From NCBI RefSeq assembly GCF_004344915.1, contig NZ_SKFG01000016.1, positions 62,001 to 126,000 of the forward strand: a stretch of 64,000 nt of DNA, given 5' to 3'. Of this stretch, positions 44,528 through 52,607 are shown piece after piece. Source of the stretch: Paenibacillus albiflavus (GTDB lineage: Bacteria; Bacillota; Bacilli; Paenibacillales; NBRC-103111). The notes under the pieces are model-generated. The model was not told the DNA's origin. It did no database searches and was given only the letters and a program-made list of their open reading frames with translations. The first letter of the stretch is position 1. Each line of letters begins with the position of its first letter. The position numbers and the translations under genes were made by a program.

Positions 44528-44565
44528 TCTAGAAAACTCACTCCTCCAAACAAGTCTATAACAAG

Positions 44566-44608
44566 AAGAAACGGTTCCACCGTCTTTATAAGACGATTGC
44601 GTTTCTTA
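44566..44608 (-). repeat. AAGAAACG hairpin repeat, copy B (ctaB leader)
   Basis: AAGAAACG (44566-44573) pairs with CGTTTCTT (44601-44608 region), enclosing CGGTTCCACCG and GTCTTTATAAGAC. It lies about 35-80 nt before the ctaB start and inside the predicted leader. Shares ACAAGAAGAAACGGTT and CACCGTC with copy C. Confidence 0.7.
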
Positions 44609-44690
44609 AGGTATTACATAAAATTTATAAGACGAATGTTATAAATTCTATAATACTTAACAAACAGCCTATTTGCCCCAATATTATTTT

Positions 44691-44720
44691 ATCATACCAA
44701 ATGATTTAATTCATTGACAA
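44691..44720 (-). promoter_or_regulatory. Candidate sigma-A promoter of ctaB
   Basis: Minus strand TTGTCA, 18-nt spacer, TATGAT. It predicts a leader of about 157 nt to the ctaB start. The rest of the 336-nt gap to 44863 is AT-rich with no other clear feature. Confidence 0.55.
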
Positions 44721-44863
44721 CAAACTTGCCCCACTTGTCATGAATTTGTCGATTCCTCCGCATCACTTAAAAATGGGCTGATTGGTTTCGGTCAAAACAT
44801 GGTAAACTAATCTTATAAATGTTCGTCTTGCAATTGACTTCACGTCATCTAGGAGGGGACTTA

Positions 44864-45847
44864 TTGGACTCAGCTACACACTTCGTGATCGGTCTCGGGC
44901 TAGCTGGACTCGCCCATATTGACCCTGTAATCGCAAATGATTCAACTGCTATGGTAGCTGTTCTGTTCGGCACATCGATCGGCTCTCAAATCCCAGATAG
45001 CGATAGTGTCTTTCGACTTAAAAACAATGCAGCGTATATTCGAATGCATCGCGGCATATCCCATTCCATCCCTCTTCTTGTAATCTGGACTGCCCTAATT
45101 ACACTCACGATAATGCTCTTTGTCCATGGACTGCCTTTCTGGCATATTGCCATGTGGGTTGGAATAGCCGTATTCGTTCATGTGTTTATGGATTTGTTCA
45201 ACACCTACGGAACTCAAATGTTATGGCCATTCTCCAAAAAGTGGATTTCCTGGAACATCATCCATATCTTTGATCCATTTATATTTGGAACTCATGTGAT
45301 TGCTATCGTGATCTGGGCCATAAGATGGAGCGAACCTGCGGTTATTTTCCCTTTTCTCTATATCTTGATTGGCCTATATTATATTTGGCGAACATTAGCC
45401 CATCAGGTGATTGAACGAAATCTTTATCACAAAGATCATACGTATCTAAATGGCGATAAATATTATCTGATTCCAACTATACAAATTGGCAATTGGAACA
45501 TTGTGAAACGACGAGCAGATGCTTCCTACCAGTTAGGTGAACTGAAACGAGGACGCCTGAATTGGATTGATCAAGTGGATTGTCATCAGCATCCTGCAGT
45601 TGAACAATCGAAGCTGCATCCAGACATTCAAGCTTTATTATATTTTACTTCTTTTGCCTGCGCAGAAGTTCGCGAGCATGATTATGGGTTTGAGGTGCGT
45701 TGGGTCGATGTGCGTTATCGTCATCGCAAGCAATATCCATTCGTCGCGGTCCTGCTTATGGATCACCAATATCAAACGATAGGCTCGTACATTGGATGGT
45801 TGAATGAAGAGAAGCTTGAGAAGAAGCTCGGTATGAACTTTCAATAA
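44864..45847 (+). CDS. yfhP: YfhP-like membrane-bound metal-dependent hydrolase
   Basis: A 327-residue protein of the YdjM/DUF457 superfamily, YfhP type: DSATHFVIGLGLAGLAHIDP at the start, D and H ligands in GSQIPDSDSVFR and HRGISHSIP, and HVFMDLFNTYG. Several helices, then a soluble C-terminal domain. In B. subtilis the yfhP product affects expression of its neighbour. The TTG at 44864 is used because AGGAGGGG lies 7 nt upstream; the family's D-x-A/S-T-H start follows directly. Confidence 0.87.
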   Translation: MDSATHFVIGLGLAGLAHIDPVIANDSTAMVAVLFGTSIGSQIPDSDSVFRLKNNAAYIRMHRGISHSIPLLVIWTALITLTIMLFVHGLPFWHIAMWVGIAVFVHVFMDLFNTYGTQMLWPFSKKWISWNIIHIFDPFIFGTHVIAIVIWAIRWSEPAVIFPFLYILIGLYYIWRTLAHQVIERNLYHKDHTYLNGDKYYLIPTIQIGNWNIVKRRADASYQLGELKRGRLNWIDQVDCHQHPAVEQSKLHPDIQALLYFTSFACAEVREHDYGFEVRWVDVRYRHRKQYPFVAVLLMDHQYQTIGSYIGWLNEEKLEKKLGMNFQ

Positions 45848-45858
45848 ACGATTATATA

Positions 45859-45912
45859 CCCAATCCGTATGAAGAATCACAATTGATTCTCATTCGTATT
45901 GGGATTTCTTTT
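45859..45912 (+). terminator. Terminator of yfhP
   Basis: CCCAATCCGTAT...with ATTCGTATTGGG closing the stem, followed by ATTTCTTTT. Confidence 0.75.
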
Positions 45913-45939
45913 GATTTATCGGCAAAAAAAGCAAATAAA

Positions 45940-45971
45940 GGCCCAAGAGAACAATCGAGTTCTCCTGGGCC
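45940..45971 (-). terminator. Terminator of the SASP gene
   Basis: Minus strand GGCCCAGGAGAAC...GTTCTCTTGGGCC followed by TTTATTTGCTTTTTTT. Confidence 0.85.
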
Positions 45972-46001
45972 TGTCATGATTGTGATATAGATGACTATAG
46001 T

Positions 46002-46211
46002 TTATGAGCTTTGTCCTGACATGGATTGTTCAGCCATTTGTACTAATTTCTTAGTAATTTGGCCTCCCAAAGATCCTGTTTCACGAGAAGTCATATTGCC
46101 ATAGTATCCATTTTGAGGAATTTGTACGTTTAACTCTTGAGCAGCTTCAACCTTCATTTGTTGAATTGCTTTTTGTGCTTGTGGAACTACTAGATTGTTG
46201 CTTCTAGCCAT
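46002..46211 (-). CDS. Small acid-soluble spore protein, alpha/beta type
   Basis: A 69-residue alpha/beta SASP. It coats DNA in the dormant spore and protects it from UV and heat, and is degraded at germination by the GPR protease. The GPR-site-like stretch QMKVEAAQEL and the conserved C-terminal GGQITKKLVQMAEQSM are clear. SD AAAGGAGTG precedes the ATG. A second family member is at 51635. Expected to be made in the forespore under sigma-G, though I could not find a convincing promoter. Confidence 0.95.
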   Translation of the reverse strand: MARSNNLVVPQAQKAIQQMKVEAAQELNVQIPQNGYYGNMTSRETGSLGGQITKKLVQMAEQSMSGQSS

Positions 46212-46322
46212 TGTGGAATAACACTCCTTTCAGTATGATGATTGTGTAGATGTATTTTGCAAGCTTGCACCCTTATTATGCGATGCAGCCTAAATAATAT
46301 ACACAAAGGAGTGATGAATCTC

Positions 46323-46529
46323 ATGCAACGTCCACTTGCTTTTGGTTTTGCTATTATCGGTACGGTATTCCTTCTTGCAATCGCTTATTTCATCTCATCA
46401 CGCCAGCCTTGGATGCTGTTAGCATCCACCCTGCTCGCACTAGGATTCTTCGGCTTTAGCTTCGCCTATAAGGCTAGAATGAGACGCAAGCAAGAGTCTG
46501 AGCAGAATCAGGACGCAAAGAATTTATAA
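46323..46529 (+). CDS. Small membrane protein, YlaF/DUF5325-like
   Basis: A 68-residue protein with two hydrophobic helices (about 4-25 and 29-48) and a charged tail (ARMRRKQESEQNQDAKNL). SD AAAGGAG lies 11 nt before the ATG at 46323; the ATG at 46314 is too close to it. The pattern RPLAFGFAIIGTVFLL...SFAYKARMRRK resembles DUF5325 (YlaF) proteins. Function unknown. Divergent from the SASP gene. Confidence 0.6.
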   Translation: MQRPLAFGFAIIGTVFLLAIAYFISSRQPWMLLASTLLALGFFGFSFAYKARMRRKQESEQNQDAKNL

Positions 46530-46554
46530 ACTGAACGTTATAAATTCGATGTTT

Positions 46555-47535
46555 CTAAAGATGAAAACCCATACGCTCTTTCACTAATCGTAAAGTTTGA
46601 TTAGCTGTCTCAGATGCACGCTCAGCTCCATCACGCAAAATGGCAGGAAGTTCGCCCGATGAGCGAATATCGCGGTAACGCGCCTGAATTGGAGCTAGCG
46701 TCTCTACAACAGCCTCCGCTACATCCTTCTTGAACTGTCCATAGCCCTGTCCTTCATATCTCGCTTCAATATCAGCGATTGATAAATTCGAGCACTCTGA
46801 GAAAATACTCATCAAGTTGCTGATTTCCGGCTTATTTACGCGATCATATTTAACTTCTCGACCAGAATCCGTTACAGCGCGAGACAATTTTTTGCGAATG
46901 ACATCCGGCTCATCTAAGATCAGAATAAAGCTGCCTGCATTCGGATTGCTCTTGCTCATCTTTTTGCTTGCATCGTCAAGCGACATAATTCTAGCACCAT
47001 ACTCAGGCGTATAAGCTTCTGGAATGGCAAATGTTTCACCAAAACGATTGTTAAACCGATTAGCTAGATCACGAGTCAGTTCTAAATGCTGCTTCTGATC
47101 GTCTCCTACTGGAACCAGTGTAGCCTGGTAGAGTAAGATGTCTGCTGCCATTAAAGATGGATACGTAAATAATCCCGCTCCAACAGATTCTTTTCCTTCT
47201 GATTTATCTTTAAATTGCGTCATTCGCTCAAGCTCACCCATATACGTGAGCGTCGTCATCAACCATCCAAGCTCTGCATGTGCGGGTACATGCGATTGCA
47301 GGAATAATGCGGATTTAGCGGGATCAATCCCTGCCGCAAGAAATACCGCCGCTGCCGCTTCTACATTCTCACGAAATGCTGCTGGTTCTTGAGGTACAGT
47401 TACCGAATGCAAATCCACTACTGAAAAATAACACTCATGATCATACTGAAGCTTGGCAAAGTTACGCAATGCTCCAATATAGTTGCCAATCGTTAGATTT
47501 CCTGTTGCCTGAATACCTGAAAGTACTTTAGCCAT
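46555..47535 (-). CDS. trpS: Tryptophanyl-tRNA synthetase
   Basis: A 326-residue class I synthetase charging tRNA-Trp. It has the HIGH-like motif as TGNLTIGNY and KMSKS in DDASKKMSKSNP. The start is the ATG at 47535 (MAKVLSGIQATG) with SD GGAGGG 7 nt upstream; the longer in-frame extension runs into the T-box leader and is not coding. Expression is controlled by a tryptophan-specific T-box upstream. Confidence 0.97.
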   Translation of the reverse strand: MAKVLSGIQATGNLTIGNYIGALRNFAKLQYDHECYFSVVDLHSVTVPQEPAAFRENVEAAAAVFLAAGIDPAKSALFLQSHVPAHAELGWLMTTLTYMGELERMTQFKDKSEGKESVGAGLFTYPSLMAADILLYQATLVPVGDDQKQHLELTRDLANRFNNRFGETFAIPEAYTPEYGARIMSLDDASKKMSKSNPNAGSFILILDEPDVIRKKLSRAVTDSGREVKYDRVNKPEISNLMSIFSECSNLSIADIEARYEGQGYGQFKKDVAEAVVETLAPIQARYRDIRSSGELPAILRDGAERASETANQTLRLVKERMGFHL

Positions 47536-47588
47536 TTTTAGAACCCTCCATATATAAATTAATTTCATAGCTAACCAAAAAAGAAACC

Positions 47589-47619
47589 AAAAAAGGCCTT
47601 CCGCCGCAAGGGACGAAAG
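47589..47619 (-). terminator. T-box terminator of trpS
   Basis: Minus strand: GGTCTTTCGTCC...GGCGGAAGGCC followed by TTTTTT. Its 5' side overlaps the T-box sequence, giving the usual terminator/antiterminator switch. Confidence 0.85.
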
Positions 47620-47868
47620 ACCGTGATACCACCCTAATTTACTCTTTGAGCTCAAACCTACACCAATACGCTCAAAAAGCCTCATTATTGCCCTGTTAAC
47701 GGAGGACTGCCGTATTACATACTAAGAAATAAGCTCAATCATGACTTATTCCTGTTCTGATCTAAGCTCAAGGATCCATTCACCCGCCTGCTCCACCGAT
47801 TTGCACCTACCATCGGCTCTCTGTCGTCACATATGCGGAGTACTAATTCCTCTCATTGCCAGTTCTTA
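47620..47868 (-). promoter_or_regulatory. T-box riboswitch (Trp) upstream of trpS
   Basis: Minus strand leader with the T-box AGGGTGGTATCACGG (47621-47635), stem I with AGAGAGCCGATGGTAGGTGCAA features, and a specifier codon TGG (47776-47778) followed by a purine within GTGAATGGATCC. Uncharged tRNA-Trp would stabilise the antiterminator and allow trpS transcription. Specifier and downstream gene agree, so the class and specificity are secure. Confidence 0.95.
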
Positions 47869-47925
47869 TTTTTTACTATTATACCCACAACTTACGTAAA
47901 GTCAACCAGCTTACAAATAATTCAT

Positions 47926-47942
47926 TTGACAAAGCTTGTCAA
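47926..47942 (+). promoter_or_regulatory. Inverted repeat upstream of the aldose epimerase gene
   Basis: TTGACA-AAGCT-TGTCAA. It coincides with a consensus -35 (TTGACA), but the nearest -10-like TATAAA is 14 nt away, shorter than normal. Possible operator overlapping a promoter; low certainty. Confidence 0.3.
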
Positions 47943-48003
47943 TGCTATAAAACTTATAGTAGGATACGCTATTCCTATTTAGCATACTTAGGAGGATCAG
48001 ATT

Positions 48004-48960
48004 ATGATTACAGAACAGATCTGGCATGGAGAAACCGTACATATTCTCGAGAACGACAAGCTGTCAATCACCCTATGTCCCGCAATCAACAACAACTTAA
48101 TTCGCATTTGGGACAAAACATTAGAGCGCGAGGTGCTCCGCGTTCCTGATGATCCAGCAGCGTTACGTGCGAATCCGGCGCATTTTGGCACACCAATCCT
48201 TATGCCGCCGAATCGGATTATAGGTGGGGCATTTACATTTGATGGAAGACCTTATCAATTCTTAATTAACCGTCCGAACAATATGCATAATCATGGCGTC
48301 CTACAGGCGCTTCCATGGAAAGTTAAACAGGTACACGAGGATCAAGAAGTCATCTCCATTACTTCCACTTTCCGTACATTCGACCATCCCGTGGTGATGG
48401 AGCAATTTCCGCATGATTTTGAATTAGAGGTTACATATGAGCTCGTTGGCTCCACACTTAATCATAAAGTGAAGGCGACAAACTATAGTGAACTCAAGGC
48501 ACCATTTGGCTATGGACTACATACCTGGTTCTTGCTCGATCACAAACCGCAAGACTGGAAATTCACACTCCCCGTTTCTGGAATATGGGAGCTTGGAAGT
48601 GATCTCATGCCAACAGGGCAAATCCTACCGCTTGGCGAATTACAAGGCTTACCTGAGGGAATATCCCTTAAAGGAACGGACTTTGACACTGTATTCCATA
48701 TCGGCAATGAAGAATATCCTCATGTTGCGACACTTGAAGATGACAGATGCATCATTCGTTACTCCGCGCCATCTGATAAATTCAAGCATTGGGTCATTTA
48801 TACAAAAGGAGAAGCAGATAATTTCATCTGTGCCGAGCCTTACACTTGGGTGACGAATGCACCAAATGTGCCTCGGGATGCTGAGTTAACGGGCATCATC
48901 GGTATTCCATCTGGAGAATCGATCGAATTAGATATCCTTTTGGATATTTCATACAAATAA
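48004..48960 (+). CDS. Aldose 1-epimerase family protein
   Basis: A 318-residue galactose-mutarotase-like protein. Conserved parts include FGTPILMPPNRIIGGAFTFDG near the N-terminus, the catalytic-type HNHGVLQ (His) and GYGLHTWFLL, and the C-terminal ICAEPYTW with the catalytic-type glutamate. It probably interconverts anomers of a sugar; specificity is unknown. The start follows TTAGGAGGATC. It stands alone between the T-box leader and ilvD. Confidence 0.88.
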   Translation: MITEQIWHGETVHILENDKLSITLCPAINNNLIRIWDKTLEREVLRVPDDPAALRANPAHFGTPILMPPNRIIGGAFTFDGRPYQFLINRPNNMHNHGVLQALPWKVKQVHEDQEVISITSTFRTFDHPVVMEQFPHDFELEVTYELVGSTLNHKVKATNYSELKAPFGYGLHTWFLLDHKPQDWKFTLPVSGIWELGSDLMPTGQILPLGELQGLPEGISLKGTDFDTVFHIGNEEYPHVATLEDDRCIIRYSAPSDKFKHWVIYTKGEADNFICAEPYTWVTNAPNVPRDAELTGIIGIPSGESIELDILLDISYK

Positions 48961-48989
48961 GCAGCGGTGGACAGCCGAAATAAAGCAAA

Positions 48990-49010
48990 GGAGCAGCAAT
49001 AAGCTGCTCC
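48990..49010. terminator. Hairpin between the epimerase gene and ilvD
   Basis: GGAGCAGC-AATAA-GCTGCTCC between convergent genes, with only a modest T-rich tail on each side. Confidence 0.6.
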
Positions 49011-49027
49011 TTCACTCTTTTATCCAA

Positions 49028-50710
49028 TTAGATCTTCAAAACGCCACCCATTGATGCATTCGTTACAAGCTTCGAATAACGAGCTAGATAGCCGCTGCTA
49101 ATCTTCGGTTCAAATCCCTTCCAATTCGCACGACGGCGCTCCATTTCTTCATCAGAGATCTGAAGTTCAATTCTACGACCGTCTAAATCAAGCTCAATGA
49201 TATCTCCATCCTCAACAAAGGCAATAGGTCCGCCCTCCGCTGCTTCCGGAGAAATATGCCCGATCGAAATACCGCGTGAAGCCCCAGAGAAACGACCATC
49301 TGTAATTAGACCGACTTTCGCGCCAAGACCCATACCTACGATTTGGGAGGTGGGAGCTAGCATTTCCGGCATACCAGGTCCGCCTTTAGGTCCTTCAAAG
49401 CGGATAACTACAACATGACCTTCCTTCACCTTGCCACTTGCGATCCCTTCAAGCGCTTGCTCTTGTGAATCGAAACAGATCGCAGGTCCAACATGGCGTC
49501 CGCCGACGGATTTATCAACTGCACCAACCTTAATAATCGATCCTTCAGGAGCCAGATTACCGAATAATACAGCAAGTCCGCCGCGTTCGCTATGTGGATT
49601 ATCAAGAGTATGAATAACATCAGTATTCTGAATTTCGCAACCAGCAACATTCTCACGCAGTGTTTGGCCAGTGACCGTAATTTGATCACCATGAATAGCT
49701 CCAGGCTTCTTAAGCAGCTCATGAATAACTGCGCTTACCCCACCAGCATTATGAACATCTTCGATGTGGTAATCAGATGCTGGCGCAATTTTGGCTAGAT
49801 GCGGAACACGAGCTGCAATTTCATTGATCCGTGCAATCGGATATTCAATACCAGCTTCATGTGCTAATGCAAGCGTATGGAGAACTGTATTCGTTGATCC
49901 ACCCATTGCCATATCAAGTGCAAATGCGTTATCGATCGCTTCAACCGTTACGATATCACGAGGTTTGATATCCAGCTTAATCAATTCCATTAATTGTTTA
50001 GCAGAACGCTTAACGAACTCTTTGCGCTCCTCAGAAACAGCAAGGATCGTCCCATTACCAGGCATTGCAAGTCCTAATCCTTCTGCTAGACAGTTCATTG
50101 AGTTGGCAGTAAACATGCCTGAACAAGATCCACAAGTTGGGCAACCATATTGTTCAAGCTCCAGCAATCCTTTTTCATCCAAAGAGCCTGCTTGGTAAGC
50201 ACCTACTCCTTCAAAAACAGATGAAAGTGAGATGGAGCGTCCATCACTTGTTTTACCAGCTTTCATTGGTCCGCCTGATACGAACATTGTCGGAATATTA
50301 ACGCGCAATGCTCCCATCATCATTCCAGGGGTGATTTTATCACAATTCGGTATACATACCATTCCATCAAACCAGTGTGCATTTACGACAGTTTCAAGTG
50401 AATCTGCAATGATTTCACGACTTGGCAGCGAATAACGCATTCCAATGTGGCCCATGGCAATCCCATCGTCTACACCAATTGTATTGAATTCGAACGGCAC
50501 GCCGCCCGCTTCTCTAATCGCTTCTTTAACAATTTTACCGAACTCCTGTAAATGAACGTGACCAGGTACAATATCAATATAGGAGTTACATACCGCAATA
50601 AACGGTTTGCCAAAATCCTCTTCTTTCACTCCTGCCGCTCTAAGCAAGCTGCGGTGAGGAGCACGGTCAAAACCTTTGGTGATCATGTCGCTTCGCATTT
50701 TTGTTGCCAT
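49028..50710 (-). CDS. ilvD: Dihydroxy-acid dehydratase
   Basis: A 560-residue Fe-S enzyme of branched-chain amino acid synthesis, converting dihydroxy acids to 2-keto acids. Cluster cysteines are in [15 protein letters not shown] and [16 protein letters not shown]. The start at 50710 ([13 protein letters not shown]) follows SD AGGAGG by 9 nt and matches the family N-terminus. It is a lone ilv gene in this window; the operon lies elsewhere. Confidence 0.96.
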   Translation of the reverse strand: MATKMRSDMITKGFDRAPHRSLLRAAGVKEEDFGKPFIAVCNSYIDIVPGHVHLQEFGKIVKEAIREAGGVPFEFNTIGVDDGIAMGHIGMRYSLPSREIIADSLETVVNAHWFDGMVCIPNCDKITPGMMMGALRVNIPTMFVSGGPMKAGKTSDGRSISLSSVFEGVGAYQAGSLDEKGLLELEQYGCPTCGSCSGMFTANSMNCLAEGLGLAMPGNGTILAVSEERKEFVKRSAKQLMELIKLDIKPRDIVTVEAIDNAFALDMAMGGSTNTVLHTLALAHEAGIEYPIARINEIAARVPHLAKIAPASDYHIEDVHNAGGVSAVIHELLKKPGAIHGDQITVTGQTLRENVAGCEIQNTDVIHTLDNPHSERGGLAVLFGNLAPEGSIIKVGAVDKSVGGRHVGPAICFDSQEQALEGIASGKVKEGHVVVIRFEGPKGGPGMPEMLAPTSQIVGMGLGAKVGLITDGRFSGASRGISIGHISPEAAEGGPIAFVEDGDIIELDLDGRRIELQISDEEMERRRANWKGFEPKISSGYLARYSKLVTNASMGGVLKI

Positions 50711-50813
50711 CTTCCGATTCCTCCTATGTTTCTCCCATCCCATATGGGTATAACTTTATAACTTTATTACTTTAAATTTATAAAATTCTAACATAAACTT
50801 TATCACAAAGATA

Positions 50814-51458
50814 CTATTTACGACCAAAATCAGCTTTAATTTCTCCCCAACGTTTGGTATCCCATTTTAAGATTTTATTCGGATATGAATTCGTATTTAG
50901 CCACATCAAGGCCCGGTCCACAAGTTCCCAAATTTCAGCAGTTGATTCATCGCGAACTAAATTTGTAGCAACCTGCTTAGTCCGAATCCATTTAAGCGCA
51001 GTCATCGAATCCGAATAAATCGTCTTTTCGCTGCCAAGCTGTTTTAAATAAGCTAGTCCATGTACGATTGCTAGAAACTCTCCGAGATTATTTGTGCCTT
51101 TCGATATGGGTCCATGATAAAATAAGATTTCTCCGGTCCTTGTATCGACACCTTTATATTCGACAATCCCAGGGTTACCGGAACAGCCCACATCTACAGA
51201 TAAGCTATCATAATCAATCTCTTCCGAGCTCGTGACATTCGTTGCTTTACTTGCTCCATTCGATTTGCTGCTGTTATTCGTAAAGTTTAAGGATTGCTTC
51301 CATCCACGCTTATAAGCTTCGTCTGCTTCCGTTTTAGATTCATAAGATTTGTATTTTGCACCCGTAACGCCATTCACCTGAGCTTGACACTCTGCCCATG
51401 TTTGATAAATGCCAGGCTCATGTCCAACCCAGACAACGTAATATTTGCTCTTCGCCAT
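50814..51458 (-). CDS. Ribonuclease H with N-terminal viroplasmin (caulimovirus VI-like) domain
   Basis: A 214-residue protein. Residues 5-50 (KYYVVWVGHEPGIYQTWAECQAQVNG) match the viroplasmin/RNase H1 N-terminal hybrid-binding domain. Residues about 84-212 are an RNase H fold with catalytic D89 (SVDVGCSG), E127 (NLGEFLA), D150 (YSDSMTA) and probably D210 near the end. A low-complexity Ser/Asn linker joins them. It should degrade RNA in RNA:DNA hybrids. It is probably the RNase HI of this organism. Confidence 0.88.
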   Translation of the reverse strand: MAKSKYYVVWVGHEPGIYQTWAECQAQVNGVTGAKYKSYESKTEADEAYKRGWKQSLNFTNNSSKSNGASKATNVTSSEEIDYDSLSVDVGCSGNPGIVEYKGVDTRTGEILFYHGPISKGTNNLGEFLAIVHGLAYLKQLGSEKTIYSDSMTALKWIRTKQVATNLVRDESTAEIWELVDRALMWLNTNSYPNKILKWDTKRWGEIKADFGRK

Positions 51459-51501
51459 ATCTCAACACCTCGTCAAAATTATATCAGAACTATAGGTAAA
51501 C

Positions 51502-51531
51502 AAGAAGAAACGGTTTCACCGTCCTTTAAGT
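51502..51531 (-). repeat. AAGAAACG hairpin repeat, copy C
   Basis: AAGAAGAAACGGTTTCACCGTCCTTTA, matching copies A and B over the core. The distal CGTTTCTT arm is missing, so only the inner ACGGT-GAA-ACCGT hairpin remains. It lies about 43 nt upstream of the RNase H gene. Confidence 0.6.
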
Positions 51532-51634
51532 CGGGTGCATTTGCCACCGCTTAATATCTCCTTTAATTTACCAATTCCAAGTCCGCGTAATAATCCTTTT
51601 TCCGTTTATACTACCTATTACTGGAGGTGATAAC

Positions 51635-51859
51635 ATGGTTCAAGGTCAATCCCGCAACAGTAATACGCTAGTTGTACCTCAAGCAATTGCAGCACTTGAT
51701 CAAATGAAATATGAAGTAGCGCAAGAGCTTGGAATCCAACTATCCAAGGACGGCTACAACGGTAATATTTTGACAGTAGATGCAGGCCACATCGGAGGCA
51801 ACATTACACGCCGTCTTGTACAAATGGCGGAACAAAATCTAGCAGGTCGTTACAGTTGA
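51635..51859 (+). CDS. Small acid-soluble spore protein, alpha/beta type
   Basis: A 74-residue alpha/beta SASP with the GPR cleavage region QMKYEVAQELGIQL and the C-terminal GGNITRRLVQMAEQNLAG DNA-contacting motif. It binds and protects spore DNA. Preceded by SD GGAGGTGAT. More canonical than the copy at 46002. Single gene with a downstream hairpin. Confidence 0.96.
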   Translation: MVQGQSRNSNTLVVPQAIAALDQMKYEVAQELGIQLSKDGYNGNILTVDAGHIGGNITRRLVQMAEQNLAGRYS

Positions 51860-51892
51860 TCGTTTATACTTAAACTTAATTCAGACAAAATA

Positions 51893-51938
51893 CAGGGCCG
51901 CCTACAGGTCAATTCATTGACCCTATAGACAGCCCTGT
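51893..51938. terminator. Terminator after the SASP gene
   Basis: CAGGGC...AGCCCTG outer stem with a nested GGTCAAT/ATTGACC stem, between convergent genes. Confidence 0.7.
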
Positions 51939-51954
51939 TCATTTGACACCTAAA

Positions 51955-52332
51955 TTATACACTCTTACTTTTGGTCAAATTCGCCATATTGTAGTTAGAT
52001 TCAAATTGTACGGAAGCAAATAATACGTTGTTCCTGATTGTAAAATCAAAAGCGATTTCACCATGTGTCCAATTCTTCTTGTACTTCAGGCTGTCGATAG
52101 CCATACTTTTGAGTGAGATAAACTGTGCTTCAGACAAGCCTTTCTCATCATGATGTTCCAATCTCCCATCCCGACTCTCCATTGGCAGATGTTTCACACC
52201 AAACTTTCCAATCACATTATCACGTACTTGAATCGTAATCGTTCCAGACCGAATCTGACATAATTCGTCCTTCAGCTCCCAAAAAGCTAAATCGACTTGC
52301 CTCGCCAAAGAAAATGGACTCAATAACATCAT
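51955..52332 (-). CDS. Hypothetical protein
   Basis: A 125-residue soluble protein I cannot assign. It begins with a helical part (ARQVDLAFWELKDELCQIRSGTITIQVRDNVIGKFGVKHLP) and has a conserved-looking end (KNWTHGEIAFDFTIRNNVLFASVQFESNYNMANL). Conserved Trp/His/Gly positions suggest a real fold. The start may be the second of two adjacent ATGs (52329), since GAGGG is very close to the first. It is monocistronic. Confidence 0.65.
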   Translation of the reverse strand: MMLLSPFSLARQVDLAFWELKDELCQIRSGTITIQVRDNVIGKFGVKHLPMESRDGRLEHHDEKGLSEAQFISLKSMAIDSLKYKKNWTHGEIAFDFTIRNNVLFASVQFESNYNMANLTKSKSV

Positions 52333-52607
52333 ACCCTCTCTCTCATTTAAAAATGAAATTTTTTCTGCAGGTTATGTTAGTATTTACATTATAATGTGTT
52401 AATTTGTATCAAACAATCATAATATTCAATATTATCACATTATTTGTAAAAATAAAGACATTTTATTGACATTATTAATTTAATGCTGTCGAAAATTGAT
52501 ATTTTTATTGTTGTAGACCCTAATAACCAAAAAATGCTATAATTCGATCATATTAAACACATTCATAAAATGTACATATATTATCAGAAAAAAAGGAGAC
52601 CACCGAT

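Noticed and set aside
46212-46260. Sigma-G-like -10 (CATACTG) upstream of the SASP gene at 46002
   Set aside because: It lies so close to the SD that the predicted start would cut the ribosome binding site.
47536-47685. Longer trpS reading frame beginning at 47685
   Set aside because: The extension overlaps the T-box and terminator and lacks an SD; the family N-terminus begins at 47535.
50774-50788. CodY-box-like AT-rich sequence (AATTTTATAAATT on the minus strand) upstream of ilvD
   Set aside because: Only about 10 of 15 positions match the consensus, and the region is generally AT-rich, so chance matches are expected.
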